From the NCBI RefSeq assembly GCF_029323795.1, contig NZ_CP119758.1, positions 2,728,001 to 2,792,000 of the forward strand: DNA of 64,000 nt. The letters are read 5' to 3'. This document shows positions 8,466 to 17,070 of this stretch, one piece after another. The position numbers and the translations under genes are program-made. Position 1 is the first letter of the stretch. The number at the start of each line of letters is the position of its first letter. Source of the stretch: Zobellia alginiliquefaciens. GTDB lineage: Bacteria > Bacteroidota > Bacteroidia > Flavobacteriales > Flavobacteriaceae. Under the pieces are notes generated by a model. It was not told the DNA's origin. It worked only from the letters and a program-made list of their open reading frames with translations, and did no database searches.

Positions 8466-8513
8466 AAAGAAACATAGAACTAACGGGTCTCATGAAAGGC
8501 TATGTCTTTTTTT
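8466..8513 (+). terminator. Hairpin and T-run after the oxidoreductase pair
   Basis: ACATAG (8472-8477, preceded by AAAGAA) pairs with CTATGT (8500-8505), followed by CTTTTTTT. It closes the unit begun at 7221. Confidence 0.6.
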
Positions 8514-8555
8514 CTTAAGATGAAATAAAAGCATATTTCTTATATATTTGACCTC

Positions 8556-9242
8556 ATGATAGATTTGGAGGAACAATTAAAAAATCCGGTTTGGTATTCC
8601 TTAAAGGAAACCCATAAAAAATTTGCTGTTGAACTGAATGGAGTTCAATTTTATAACCCCGAAGTATGCACTTTTGGTTCTTTTTTTGATGAATCAAAAA
8701 CAGCTAAAGCTTCTGATGAGTATTTGAAAACTTCGGATCATTTCTTCTTTGTTTCAGCCGATCAAACTCCTGTAATAGACGAAACCAAAGTTATCTTTGA
8801 GAAAAAGATTGATGGTTGTCAAATGGTTTTAAATACGTTGCCAGACGTTTCAATAACAGAAAACATTGTCTTGCTAGATAAGAGTTTTATGGATGAAATT
8901 TATGATTTAGTCTGGTTGGTTATGCCTGGGTACTACAAGAAAAGAACCTTTGAAATGGGGAAGTACTTTGGCATATTTAATAATGGTAAGTTGGTCTCAA
9001 TCACAGGGCAACGCATGCAGACCAATTATTTTATAGAAGTTAGTGCAGTGGTTACTCACCCCGAGTATACCAGACAAGGACTGGCCAAACAGTTGATAGC
9101 GCATACTACAAAGGAAATTCTCAGAGAGAACAAAACGCCTATTTTGCACACAAATAAAGGTAATCCGGCAATTGCTCTCTACGAGAAATTAGGATATGAG
9201 CTAACAAGGGATATGAACTGGTGGTTGTATCGCAAAAAATAA
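8556..9242 (+). CDS. GNAT-family N-acetyltransferase
   Basis: A 228-residue protein. The first 110 residues are not diagnostic; the C-terminal half has the GNAT core, with VSAVVTHPEYTRQGLAKQLIAH (about residues 161-182) forming beta4 and the acetyl-CoA pyrophosphate loop (R/Q-x-x-G-x-A type), then the NPAIALYEKLGYEL helix that closes the fold. The length and the FR47-like C terminus fit a two-lobed subgroup. The acceptor is unknown. A TATATTTG just 5 bp before the ATG resembles a -7 element, so the mRNA may be nearly leaderless, but no good -33 is seen. Confidence 0.85.
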   Translation: MIDLEEQLKNPVWYSLKETHKKFAVELNGVQFYNPEVCTFGSFFDESKTAKASDEYLKTSDHFFFVSADQTPVIDETKVIFEKKIDGCQMVLNTLPDVSITENIVLLDKSFMDEIYDLVWLVMPGYYKKRTFEMGKYFGIFNNGKLVSITGQRMQTNYFIEVSAVVTHPEYTRQGLAKQLIAHTTKEILRENKTPILHTNKGNPAIALYEKLGYELTRDMNWWLYRKK

Positions 9243-9422
9243 GGTGCGGTTTAAGGGCTAATAAAGAAATCACGAGTCACCCCTTTTTCTAAGAATCCAG
9301 ATCTGTAAATAAATATCTAGCTAGGTTATCTACTAGAGGTATTTGAAATTTAGAATTTATCGTTTACTTTTAAAGCCTGTTTACTATACTTAACATACAG
9401 ATTTTGTCTTTTCTAAAGACAC

Positions 9423-9496
9423 TCTCCTTAATAGAGATGAACATACCAGTGGGTTACTCAAATCCAGTGTAAGGAGATAACTATGTTCATTTTTTT
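9423..9496 (+). promoter_or_regulatory. Interleaved inverted repeats with possible leader peptide; candidate attenuator or riboregulator
   Basis: Arm a, TCTCCTTA (9423-9430), is complementary to a', TAAGGAGA (9470-9477). Arm b, ATGAACATA (9437-9445), is complementary to b', TATGTTCAT (9482-9490), followed by seven T (9490-9496). The order a-b-a'-b' means the two stems exclude each other or form a pseudoknot. Stem b-b' plus T-run looks like a terminator. The a' arm contains AAGGAG, a textbook ribosome-binding site, six bases before ATGTTCATTTTTTTATAA (MFIFL). CAGTG occurs twice inside the loop. A switch is inference; the repeats are directly seen. Confidence 0.5.
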
Positions 9497-9550
9497 ATAA
9501 ATCACAACATTTTAAGAACGTCAAAAGTGGTCTGTTGTTTGTACGACCCT

Positions 9551-9588
9551 CTTTTCCTATCACAGAGTATTATCTGTAATAAGAAAAG
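9551..9588 (+). promoter_or_regulatory. Imperfect hairpin just upstream of the methyltransferase start
   Basis: CTTTTC (9551-9556) pairs with GAAAAG (9583-9588) and ACAGA (9562-9566) with TCTGT (9573-9577) around the loop GTATTA. It ends 17 bp before the ATG at 9606, so it could gate translation or be the lower part of the leader structure. Confidence 0.4.
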
Positions 9589-9605
9589 GTAACTCCCAAA
9601 ATCTA

Positions 9606-10430
9606 ATGGGCAAAAAACGATTAATAAGTAGAGAAATAGAATTCTTTTATTCCAGGGCATCAGAAGAAACCAGGCTGGACAAAGGCATGGGTGTTTTTGA
9701 GTTCGAAAGGATAAAATATCTCATAGATAAATATCTTCAACTAGATTCGGCCAAAGTAGTTGATGTAGGCGGTGGTACGGGCAAGTACGCAGCGTGGTTG
9801 TCAAATAAGGGGCATGATGTGTTCTTGATAGATCCTGTTCCTAAACACATTAAGAAAGCAAAAGAAAGGTCAAGTAGTCTAAAGAATCCTTTTCAGGTTC
9901 AGTTGGGAGAAGCAAGATGTTTAAACCTGCCAAATAATTATGCAGATTTAGTAATCATTCACGGCCCTTTGTATCATTTGCAGAATAGGGAAGACCGAAT
10001 AAAAGCGATAAAAGAAGCTTGTAGGATTGCGAAAAAGGGAGGGGTTATTTTGGGCTTTGCCATCAACTATACCGCATCTACCTTGGTGGGTCTTTTTCAC
10101 GGGTTGTTACACAAAGAATCTTATTTTAAGATGTGCGTGGACGAGTTAACAAGTGGAGTTCATACTCCACCAGAAGAATTTCCATGGCTTCTTGCCGAAG
10201 CCTACTATCACAGGCCAGAAGAATTGAGAGAGGAGTTTGAAACTCAAGAATTAAAATATTTGAATATTCATGCGGTTGAGGGTATGGCTTGGTTGGATAA
10301 GGATTATTTCGTCCGCATGTCTAACGAAGAGGATAAAAAAACGCTAATGGATTTAATCAAAATTACTGAGAACGATGTTAATCTTCTAAGTTTTAGTCCT
10401 CACATGATGATTGCGGCAAGAAAATTTTAG
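9606..10430 (+). CDS. Class I SAM-dependent methyltransferase
   Basis: A 274-residue protein. Motif I is VVDVGGGTGKYAAWL (residues about 51-65), followed by the acidic residue of motif II in VFLIDPVP and by ADLVIIHGPLYHL (motif IV region), i.e. a Methyltransf_11/25-type Rossmann fold. The C-terminal third, with the insertion ELTSGVHTPPEEFPW, is a substrate cap. Small-molecule methylation is the usual role; the substrate is unknown. Monocistronic, preceded by the structured leader at 9423-9588 and followed by a short hairpin. Confidence 0.88.
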   Translation: MGKKRLISREIEFFYSRASEETRLDKGMGVFEFERIKYLIDKYLQLDSAKVVDVGGGTGKYAAWLSNKGHDVFLIDPVPKHIKKAKERSSSLKNPFQVQLGEARCLNLPNNYADLVIIHGPLYHLQNREDRIKAIKEACRIAKKGGVILGFAINYTASTLVGLFHGLLHKESYFKMCVDELTSGVHTPPEEFPWLLAEAYYHRPEELREEFETQELKYLNIHAVEGMAWLDKDYFVRMSNEEDKKTLMDLIKITENDVNLLSFSPHMMIAARKF

Positions 10431-10442
10431 GGGGTAAGGCTC

Positions 10443-10458
10443 TGATTTCAAGAAATCA
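10443..10458 (+). terminator. Short hairpin after the methyltransferase gene
   Basis: TGATTTC (10443-10449) and GAAATCA (10452-10458) are perfect arms separated by AA (in practice six pairs and a four-base loop), followed by ATTTTG. A weak terminator candidate. Confidence 0.35.
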
Positions 10459-10660
10459 ATTTTGTTAAATTTTGATGCTATGATAAAGAAATAGCTACTG
10501 AAACGATTTTCTTCTATTTTCGTATGCGGTATGCAAGAAAGTAATCATTATGAATAAGGTATGATGATGTCAAAAGAATGAATTCCTGGAGAAAGATTGT
10601 GACGGATGAGGTTCTTATTTTTTAAGCATCTGAAAATAAAGGTTGGTAAAATTGAAGTGT

Positions 10661-11782
10661 ATGAAGCTATATAGTAAAATGATGAAAAATGGATTCCTAT
10701 GTGTGATGTTACTCATCACAACTGTTTCGTATTGTCAGTCCTCAGAGCAAAAAAAGAGTGAAAGTTTCACTGTTTATAAGGGAACCAACATTGCGCATTG
10801 GTTGTCACAAAGTGGTCGTAGGGGAGAGGAACGCAAGCAGTTTTTTACAAAAGCGGATGTCAAGGCGATCGCAGCTATGGGATTTGATCATATTAGGTTG
10901 CCCATTGACGAAGAGCAAATGTGGAATGATGATGTTGAAAGGCATGATGATGCTTTTGAGCTGATGGACAATTGTATAAAATGGTGCGAGGAATATAATT
11001 TGAAGGTCATAGTGGACCTCCATATTCTTAGGTCACATCACTTTAATGCGAAAGAAAAACCGCTGTGGACGGATGCGAAAGAACAAGAGAAATTCTTCGA
11101 TTTATGGCGTGATCTGTCTAAAGCTCTCAGCAAATACCCTAACTCCCTAGTGGCTTATGAATTAATGAACGAGGCGGTAGCTGATGATAATGAATCGTGG
11201 AATAAACTATTGAAGAATGCTTTTGCGGCTATTCGTGAGCTTGAGCCAAAACGGACTATCGTTATAGGTTCTAATAGGTGGCAGTCCGTGGATACTTTTG
11301 ATGCGCTAAAAGTGCCTGAAAATGATAAGAACATTCTGCTGAGTTTTCATTTTTATACACCTTTTTTACTGAGTCACTACAATGCAAGTTGGACGAATTT
11401 AAAAGGGTATGAAGGTCCTGTGCATTATCCAGGCGTCTTGCTTACTGAAAAGGAATTCAATACCCTGCCGAAAAATGTAAAGCCTTCAGTGAAACAATAT
11501 GTAGACGTAAAATTCGATAAAGAGGTTTTGTTGGAATTATGGCAAAAACCGATTCAAAAAGCAAAATCCCTAGGGCTACCGTTGTACTGTGGTGAATTTG
11601 GAATTATTGAGAAAGCACCAAAACAAGAGGCTTTGGCATGGTATGAAGATATGATGGCCTTGTTTAAAGAAACGGGCATAGCCCACGCCAATTGGAACTA
11701 CAAAAGTGGAAGCTTTGGTCTTGTAGCGGATGACGGTACACCATACCAAGAATTGATTGATATAATTACGGATAAAAAATAA
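10661..11782 (+). CDS. Secreted glycoside hydrolase family 5 enzyme (endoglucanase/mannanase-like)
   Basis: 373 residues from the ATG at 10661 (a TTG at 10643 also opens the frame). The N terminus has a signal peptide, roughly residues 1-25 ending SYCQS. The catalytic TIM barrel shows GFDHIRLPI, the invariant Asp-His of VIVDLH, the acid/base in YELMNEAV (E171) and the nucleophile in YCGEFGII (E312), the GH5 pair. The substrate could be a beta-glucan, mannan or a marine polymer; the subfamily cannot be set by eye. It is 8 bp upstream of the kelch/DUF5060 fusion gene, so the two are probably cotranscribed and act on the same polysaccharide in the periplasm or at the cell surface. Confidence 0.9.
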   Translation: MKLYSKMMKNGFLCVMLLITTVSYCQSSEQKKSESFTVYKGTNIAHWLSQSGRRGEERKQFFTKADVKAIAAMGFDHIRLPIDEEQMWNDDVERHDDAFELMDNCIKWCEEYNLKVIVDLHILRSHHFNAKEKPLWTDAKEQEKFFDLWRDLSKALSKYPNSLVAYELMNEAVADDNESWNKLLKNAFAAIRELEPKRTIVIGSNRWQSVDTFDALKVPENDKNILLSFHFYTPFLLSHYNASWTNLKGYEGPVHYPGVLLTEKEFNTLPKNVKPSVKQYVDVKFDKEVLLELWQKPIQKAKSLGLPLYCGEFGIIEKAPKQEALAWYEDMMALFKETGIAHANWNYKSGSFGLVADDGTPYQELIDIITDKK

Positions 11783-11790
11783 ACGACTGA

Positions 11791-14616
11791 ATGAAAAATA
11801 CCAAAGTATATAAATCGGATTTTTTCTCGCAGAACCTGTATTTCATTGTAGTTCTCGCAGGTCTTTTATCGTTAATGAGTTGTGCCGCTTCCAAGACGGA
11901 AATATGGCAGTGGGAGAAAATTGAAGCAAAAGGAGAGCCAACAGCCCGCCATGAGGCAGGTATGGTTGCCTATAAAAATAAAATTCTCCTTATGGGAGGT
12001 AGACGTATTAATCCTACCGATGTCTTTGATACTGAAAACAAAACATGGACGGCAAAAGCACCAACACCTATTGAGATACATCACTTTCAACCGGTTGTTG
12101 TAGATGATGCCGTGTACATTATTGGAGGAATGACCGGACAATGGCCCAATGAAACTCCACTAGACCGTGTTGTTGTCTATTATCCGGAGAAAGATGAGTA
12201 TGTCTATAGTCATGAAATTCCCGAGCATCGCAGAAGAGGTGGGGCAGGTATCGCTACTCATAATGGTAAAATATATGTAGTAGGTGGAATCACCAAAGGC
12301 CATATGAACGGTTACCAGCCGTGGTTTGATGTGTATGACCCAAAAACCGGAGAATGGAAAGTATTAACTGATGCCCCTGACGCCCGTGACCACTTTCATG
12401 CTGCAGTGGCCAGTAACAAATTATATGCTTTTGCGGGTCGTAAAACCTCAAAGAAAACAGGTCAGGATATGGCACTTACCAATACATATGGTAATGTGTA
12501 TGATTTTGAAAAAAATGAATGGCTAAAGGTTACGGATGATTTAGCCATACCTACCCAAAGAGCGGGAAATGCTGCGTTTGTTTGGAAGAATGAAGTAATT
12601 GTTGGCGGAGGGGAAAGTATAGCACATGAAGTTGCTCATAATGAAGTGCAAGCCTATAACGTAAAGACAAAAACATGGAGAAATTGGCCTTCAATGATAC
12701 AAGGGCGTCACGGCACCGGATATACTATTGTTGACGATTATGTCTATATGGCTGCAGGTAGCGGTAATCGTGGAGGTGGACCAGAACTAACTACAATTGA
12801 GAGATTAAAATTACCCTCAGAGACAGAAGAAAGTGTAGCGGTTGCCAGCACTAATTTTACTGAAATTCAAAAACAATGGCATACGGTAGAACTAAATTTT
12901 GAAGGTCCTAAGACTTCAGAAGATGCAGCTGATAATCCGTTTTTAAACTATCTACTACAAGTAGAGTTCAAAAATGAGGAGACCAACTATACAATAAGAG
13001 GTTTTTATGCGGCAGATGGAAACGCTTCCGAGTCCAGTGCAGACCAGGGGAATATTTGGAGCGTTCGGTTTACTCCTGAGGAGTTAGGAGATTGGACGTA
13101 TTCGGCAGTACTGTATCATCAAGATGACATCGCTTTAAAAAATGATTTTTCTACGGCAGAAAAAATTTCCATTTCCAATGCTACTGGCGGGTTTAAAGTG
13201 GTAGCATCCGATAAAGAAGGTGCTGATTTTAGGGCACATGGCAGGCTCGTAGCATCCAACGGTTATTATAAATTCACGGGTTCGGATAAATATTGGATGA
13301 AAGTGGGAGCTAATAGCCCAGAAAATTTATTGGGTTATGTTGATTTTGACGATACCTACCGAATGGAGGCTTCAAATGAAGAAGGAGAGGCAAGCACCAC
13401 CAACGAAATTCACTCCTACTCATTACACTTAAAAGATTGGAAAACGGGTGACCCTACTTGGAAAGATGGTAAAGGAAAAGCACTTATTGGAGCTCTAAAT
13501 TATCTTGCTTCTAAGGAAATGAATTCTGTTTACTTCTTGACGATGAATATTATGGGAGATGGAAAAGATGTTTGGCCTTATGTAAAGCCGGATGAGTTTA
13601 ATCGTTTTGATGTGAGTAAACTAGAGCAATGGGAAATTGTTTTTCAACATATGCAGTCTAAAGGGTTGTTACTACATATCGTTTTACAGGAAACCGAAAA
13701 TGAAACTCTGTTAGATAGAGGGGATACGGGGCCATTAAGACAGCTATACTTGAATGAATTGATAGCGCGTTTTGGTCATCATTTAGCGCTTAATTGGAAT
13801 TTAGGCGAAGAAAACGGCCCTGCAGATTGGTCGCCTTTAGGACAGAACGACGCACAAAGAAAGGCAATGGCTAAGTTTATCAAAAAGTCTGACCCTTATA
13901 ACCATCCGGTACTTTTACACACCCATGCACATGATCCCTTACGAAGTGATATTCTAGATTCTATTGTGGGTTATAAATATGTTGATGGCCTATCCTTACA
14001 ACAAGCTGAAAGAAAAGAAACTGCAGAGGTAATAGAAAGGTGGAAGGAGAAATCTAAAGCAGCTGGAAACGAATGGTTGATTACCATGGATGAAATAGGG
14101 AAATGGCATCAAGGTGCTGTTTTGGATAGTGAAGACCCAACCCATGAAAGCTTAAGGAAATATGTGTTATGGGGAACATTACTTTCCGGTGGTGCTGGAG
14201 TAGAGTGGTATTTTGGAGCAAAACACCCGCATAACGATTTAAACTCCGAAGACTGGCGAGAAAGGAATCGGCTTTGGGAAATAACCAATCATGCCAGAGA
14301 ATTTTTTGAAGAGCATCTCCCGTTCTGGCAGATGAAACCGCAACATAACTTAGTAAATATAGATGAAGCATATTGTTTTCGAGAAAAAGGAGAGGTTTAT
14401 GCTTTGTTCCTTCCAAATACCAAACAAGCAACAATTAATTTGTTGGAAGAAGAAGGAGAGTTTCAAGTACACTGGTTCGATCCTGTAAATGGGGGAGAAC
14501 TTCAGTTGGGAAGTGTTACAACTCTTAGTGCTGGTGCGGTTAGGGATTTAGGAACACCACCAATTACAAAAAGCACCAAGCATGAGGACTGGGTCTGTCT
14601 TTTGAAGAAAAAATAA
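11791..14616 (+). CDS. Lipoprotein fusing a kelch propeller, DUF5060 domain and TIM-barrel hydrolase-like domain
   Basis: A 941-residue lipoprotein: hydrophobic signal ending LLSLMSC (C31). Residues about 45-345 contain kelch-type repeats (paired Gly-Gly such as LLMGGR, YIIGGM, YVVGGI, VIVGGGE followed by Tyr/Trp spacing), enough for a six-bladed propeller. Residues about 365-470 look like the DUF5060 beta-sandwich (VELNFEGP, FTPEELGDWTYS). The rest resembles the DUF4038/apiosidase-like barrel, with LNWNLGEENG and WLITMDEIGKWHQGA supplying candidate catalytic Glu or Asp residues, and a small C-terminal beta domain. It follows a GH5 gene by 8 bp. The substrate is unknown; DUF5060 proteins often act on marine or plant polysaccharides. 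Domain names are from pattern memory, not a search. Confidence 0.75.
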   Translation: MKNTKVYKSDFFSQNLYFIVVLAGLLSLMSCAASKTEIWQWEKIEAKGEPTARHEAGMVAYKNKILLMGGRRINPTDVFDTENKTWTAKAPTPIEIHHFQPVVVDDAVYIIGGMTGQWPNETPLDRVVVYYPEKDEYVYSHEIPEHRRRGGAGIATHNGKIYVVGGITKGHMNGYQPWFDVYDPKTGEWKVLTDAPDARDHFHAAVASNKLYAFAGRKTSKKTGQDMALTNTYGNVYDFEKNEWLKVTDDLAIPTQRAGNAAFVWKNEVIVGGGESIAHEVAHNEVQAYNVKTKTWRNWPSMIQGRHGTGYTIVDDYVYMAAGSGNRGGGPELTTIERLKLPSETEESVAVASTNFTEIQKQWHTVELNFEGPKTSEDAADNPFLNYLLQVEFKNEETNYTIRGFYAADGNASESSADQGNIWSVRFTPEELGDWTYSAVLYHQDDIALKNDFSTAEKISISNATGGFKVVASDKEGADFRAHGRLVASNGYYKFTGSDKYWMKVGANSPENLLGYVDFDDTYRMEASNEEGEASTTNEIHSYSLHLKDWKTGDPTWKDGKGKALIGALNYLASKEMNSVYFLTMNIMGDGKDVWPYVKPDEFNRFDVSKLEQWEIVFQHMQSKGLLLHIVLQETENETLLDRGDTGPLRQLYLNELIARFGHHLALNWNLGEENGPADWSPLGQNDAQRKAMAKFIKKSDPYNHPVLLHTHAHDPLRSDILDSIVGYKYVDGLSLQQAERKETAEVIERWKEKSKAAGNEWLITMDEIGKWHQGAVLDSEDPTHESLRKYVLWGTLLSGGAGVEWYFGAKHPHNDLNSEDWRERNRLWEITNHAREFFEEHLPFWQMKPQHNLVNIDEAYCFREKGEVYALFLPNTKQATINLLEEEGEFQVHWFDPVNGGELQLGSVTTLSAGAVRDLGTPPITKSTKHEDWVCLLKKK

Positions 14617-14797
14617 CTATCCAAAACTTATAAGATATGTAAATGCGATAGTTGAAAATCTAAACTCGGTTTATTTAGATGCTGCCGTGCAAGATTCGGG
14701 ACTTATTAAAATAGGTGAAGCTAAATTCATTATTTCCGTACGTAATATTGATACTTTACAATTTGTAGGAATCAGGAAGCGGACAGGAAGTAGGTAA
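14615..14797 (+). pseudogene. Coding remnant without a start, unrecognised
   Basis: A frame open from the end of the preceding gene to TAA at 14795-14797 reads YVNAIVENLNSVYLDAAV, then QDSGLIKIGEAKFIISVRN, then IDTLQFVGIRKR. Composition and the absence of stops look coding, but there is no ATG in frame. It is probably the tail of a lost gene at a rearrangement point. I do not recognise the family. Confidence 0.35.
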
Positions 14798-14808
14798 GGC
14801 CTTTATAT

Positions 14809-15182
14809 TTAAAGGTTACAATCTAATTTCTCCAGTAATTCCCTTTGGTAAGTGATGCCTATAGGCATTGTAGATGGTTTAATAACAATGCTATCTTTCT
14901 CTAGTTTCTTTACTTTGTCAATTGCTATTATAAAAGATTTTGCACACGAGTGAACAAATTAGATGGCAATTTCCTTTCTAGTTCGGAGGTAGTCGTTGTC
15001 GCAACGTAAATCCGTTTCATAGTATATACCTTAACATAGTTTCCGTAACTCTGTAAAAAGAGAATTTCAGAAAGTGCAACATCTATATAATCGCTGCCTA
15101 TTTTAAGGTTAATATACTTGGGTAAATGTATTTCCCTATTAGTTGGTTCATTATGAACAGACTTAAAACTGGATAGTGCTTT
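14809..15182 (-). pseudogene. LytTR DNA-binding domain fragment, frameshifted and lacking its N terminus
   Basis: On the minus strand, LPKYINLKIGSDYIDVALSEILFLQSYGNYVKVYT and so on to SNLFTRV is a clear LytTR domain. The frame then hits a stop at 14928-14930, but in the next frame it continues as SFIIAIDKVKKLEKDSIVIKPS and on to TMPIGITYQRELLEKL and a stop at 14809-14811. One base was gained or lost near 14940 (GTGCAAAATC where a GTGCACAAATC-like sequence is expected). The receiver or membrane part that should precede LytTR is gone; at about 15182 the sequence changes into the efflux adaptor gene on the other strand. An open frame runs on to 15314, but that part is antisense to the adaptor. 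Confidence 0.7.
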
Positions 15183-15201
15183 TAAAATTAGCATAGTAAC
15201 C

Positions 15202-16260
15202 GTGTTATTGGCAACGTATAGCTGCAAAAATGAAGATAAGAATGAACAGGTGAAAACTACGCCAATACAAGCTAAAGTAGAAACCTTTAGCTTACAGAAA
15301 GAAGTGTTGACCACTAGTATTGATATTCCTGCAGAACTATCTGCATTTACCTATGTAGATTTGTACGCCAAAGTAAGCAGTTATGTAAAAGAACTGAAAG
15401 TGGATATTGGCAGTGAAGTAAAAAAAGGACAGCTTTTAATTGCATTGGAAGCGCCAGAAATTACTTCGCAATTACTGGCTGCCGAAGCACAATTGCACGC
15501 TTCCGAAGCAGTATATATGGCAACCAAAAACACCTATGACCGTTTGTCGGAAACCAGTAAAATTGAAGGAACGGTTTCTAAAAATCAGATAGACTTAGCC
15601 TTATCGGCCAAAAACTCGGATTATGCCAGACTACAAGCAGCAAAGGCTAATTACAAGGAGTATCAGGTAATGCAAAGCTATTTGCAAATTAGATCTCCTT
15701 TCGAGGGAATTGTAACCTCCAGAAATGTAAACATTGGTGCCTATGTAGGTCCGTCAGGAAAAGGTTCTGAAACTCCTTTGTTGACCGTCCAAGATGACAA
15801 AAAATTGCGTTTGGCAGTTTCTGTGCCCGAAAACTATGCAGGGTTTGTTACGATTGGCGATGAAGTAAGTTTTAGAGTGAATTCAATTCCAGGTAAAACT
15901 TTTAAGGCTCCAGTAGCCAGAATGGCGGGGGCATTCGACAAAAAACTACGTTCTGAACGTGTGGAAATAGATATCGAAAACAATCCACTATTAAAACCAG
16001 GTATGGTTGCCGAAGTTACATTGAGTTTACAGACTAAAGATAGTTTGTACGTTGTTCCAAAATCTTCTGTAATGACCTATAGTGAAGGTACTTTTGTTAT
16101 AAAATCAGTGGATGGGAAAGCGCACAAAGTACCTGTCAACAAACGTAGGGAAACCAAAGATAAGGTAGAGGTTTCTAGTGATGAACTCAATGATAATGAC
16201 CAATTATTAAAAGTTGCCAGTGAAGAGATAAAGGAAGATATGGTCTTGGGTACTCCGTAA
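15202..16260 (+). CDS. RND efflux periplasmic adaptor (membrane fusion protein), orphan and with damaged 5' end
   Basis: The protein has the lipoprotein signal end TVLLATYSC followed by a standard adaptor: barrel-sandwich halves (KVSSYVKELKVDIGSEVKKGQLL and LQIRSPFEGIVTSRNVNIG) around a helical hairpin, then beta-barrel and membrane-proximal domains; about 352 residues. The GTG at 15202 gives a signal peptide too short to work; the frame is open upstream to a TGA at 15154 without an ATG. No permease or TolC partner follows: the next gene is on the opposite strand. The adaptor was probably moved here and cut from its operon, next to the LytTR fragment. It may be non-functional. Confidence 0.75.
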   Translation: MLLATYSCKNEDKNEQVKTTPIQAKVETFSLQKEVLTTSIDIPAELSAFTYVDLYAKVSSYVKELKVDIGSEVKKGQLLIALEAPEITSQLLAAEAQLHASEAVYMATKNTYDRLSETSKIEGTVSKNQIDLALSAKNSDYARLQAAKANYKEYQVMQSYLQIRSPFEGIVTSRNVNIGAYVGPSGKGSETPLLTVQDDKKLRLAVSVPENYAGFVTIGDEVSFRVNSIPGKTFKAPVARMAGAFDKKLRSERVEIDIENNPLLKPGMVAEVTLSLQTKDSLYVVPKSSVMTYSEGTFVIKSVDGKAHKVPVNKRRETKDKVEVSSDELNDNDQLLKVASEEIKEDMVLGTP

Positions 16261-16282
16261 AGCGATGATTGACCGAAGTAAA

Positions 16283-16310
16283 AAACCATGGAGATTACTC
16301 CCCATGGTTT
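16283..16310 (-). terminator. Terminator of the fasciclin gene
   Basis: AAACCATGG (16283-16291) and CCATGGTTT (16302-16310) form a perfect 9-bp stem. Read on the minus strand it is followed by a run of T, and it lies 34 bp past the stop of the minus-strand fasciclin gene. It may work in both directions, since the adaptor gene ends 23 bp before it. Confidence 0.75.
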
Positions 16311-16343
16311 GTTGAAAATTTATAAAGATTCGTTCGGTAACGA

Positions 16344-16889
16344 CTATCTATTTGTAATAGATCGTTCTGAATCTATGACGCTGTTTACAACATGGATCAC
16401 TCCATTTGAAGCTTCAATATTGGGCTTAACTATTTTTGCGCCACCAATATAAACATTGTCATAAGAGTCTTTGGATAGAATTACTTCATTATCCCCTCCA
16501 ACACTCATAACTTGCCTATCTTCAAACTCATTACTCATATACTTGTTTGGCAAGATATGAGATTTTACGAACGTCACCAGCTCAGATTTATTTTTAGGGT
16601 TGGTCAATTTAGAAAACTCCTTAATTGACATATCCCTAAATGCATCATTGGTAGGCGCAAAAAGTGTATGGCCTTCATCCGTTGCTTTCATTGAATTTCC
16701 TAGGCCGGACAACATCGCTAAATTGGCAAAAGTGGATAGTTCCTTGTCCATTATGAGCAAATCTATAGTCTCATATGTTTCTGAATTTTCTACTTCGCTT
16801 AATATTGCGTCCGATTGTGCAATACCGGAAAATCCGCATAAAATGGTTGTGATAGCTATGGTCACAAAATTGGTAAAAGTCTTTTTCAT
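16344..16889 (-). CDS. Secreted fasciclin (FAS1) domain protein
   Basis: 181 residues with a signal peptide (MKKTFTNFVTIAITTILCGFSGIAQ). One FAS1 domain covers nearly all of the mature protein, with the H1 motif HTLFAPTNDAF (about residues 74-84) and the H2 motif NGVIHVVNSVI (about 162-172). FAS1 proteins mediate adhesion or sit in the envelope; the exact role is unknown. It shares the leader motif ATGTTTAAAAGTTTA (plus-strand reading) with the gene ending at 17881, suggesting common control in this group of small envelope or stress genes. Confidence 0.9.
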   Translation of the reverse strand: MKKTFTNFVTIAITTILCGFSGIAQSDAILSEVENSETYETIDLLIMDKELSTFANLAMLSGLGNSMKATDEGHTLFAPTNDAFRDMSIKEFSKLTNPKNKSELVTFVKSHILPNKYMSNEFEDRQVMSVGGDNEVILSKDSYDNVYIGGAKIVKPNIEASNGVIHVVNSVIDSERSITNR

Positions 16890-16896
16890 GATAAAA

Positions 16897-16911
16897 ATGT
16901 TTAAAAGTTTA
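16897..16911 (-). promoter_or_regulatory. Shared 15-bp leader motif, copy 1
   Basis: ATGTTTAAAAGTTTA on the plus strand, i.e. TAAACTTTTAAACAT on the coding strand, 7 bp before the fasciclin ATG. An identical copy lies 6 bp before the gene ending at 17881. It sits where a ribosome binds; a translation enhancer or common regulatory site is possible. Confidence 0.4.
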
Positions 16912-17070
16912 TAAATGATTTATACAGTAGGTTGAAGGGGAGAGTAATCCAAAACTTGTACGAATGTTCAAGTGTAATGGACTAAAATTTCAGTTTCATC
17001 TCTCAGGTGTTGTCGTTAAGCATGTTATGTTCATTACGGTAATATACTGCCGCCCGTTTCACCTTTTCTG

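Larger units (their letters stand above)
9243..9605 (+). other. Long structured leader/intergenic region before the methyltransferase gene
   Basis: There is no gene longer than a few codons in this 363-bp gap. The first half shows no recognisable structure. The second half holds three inverted repeats, described in the two entries that follow, and a possible five-codon leader peptide. The density of structure is unusual for this window. Confidence 0.5.

Noticed and set aside
14928-15314. Open frame of 128 codons on the minus strand as an intact LytTR regulator
   Set aside because: Its first half is antisense to the efflux adaptor gene and the real LytTR code continues in another frame after the stop at 14928, so it is a frameshifted remnant.
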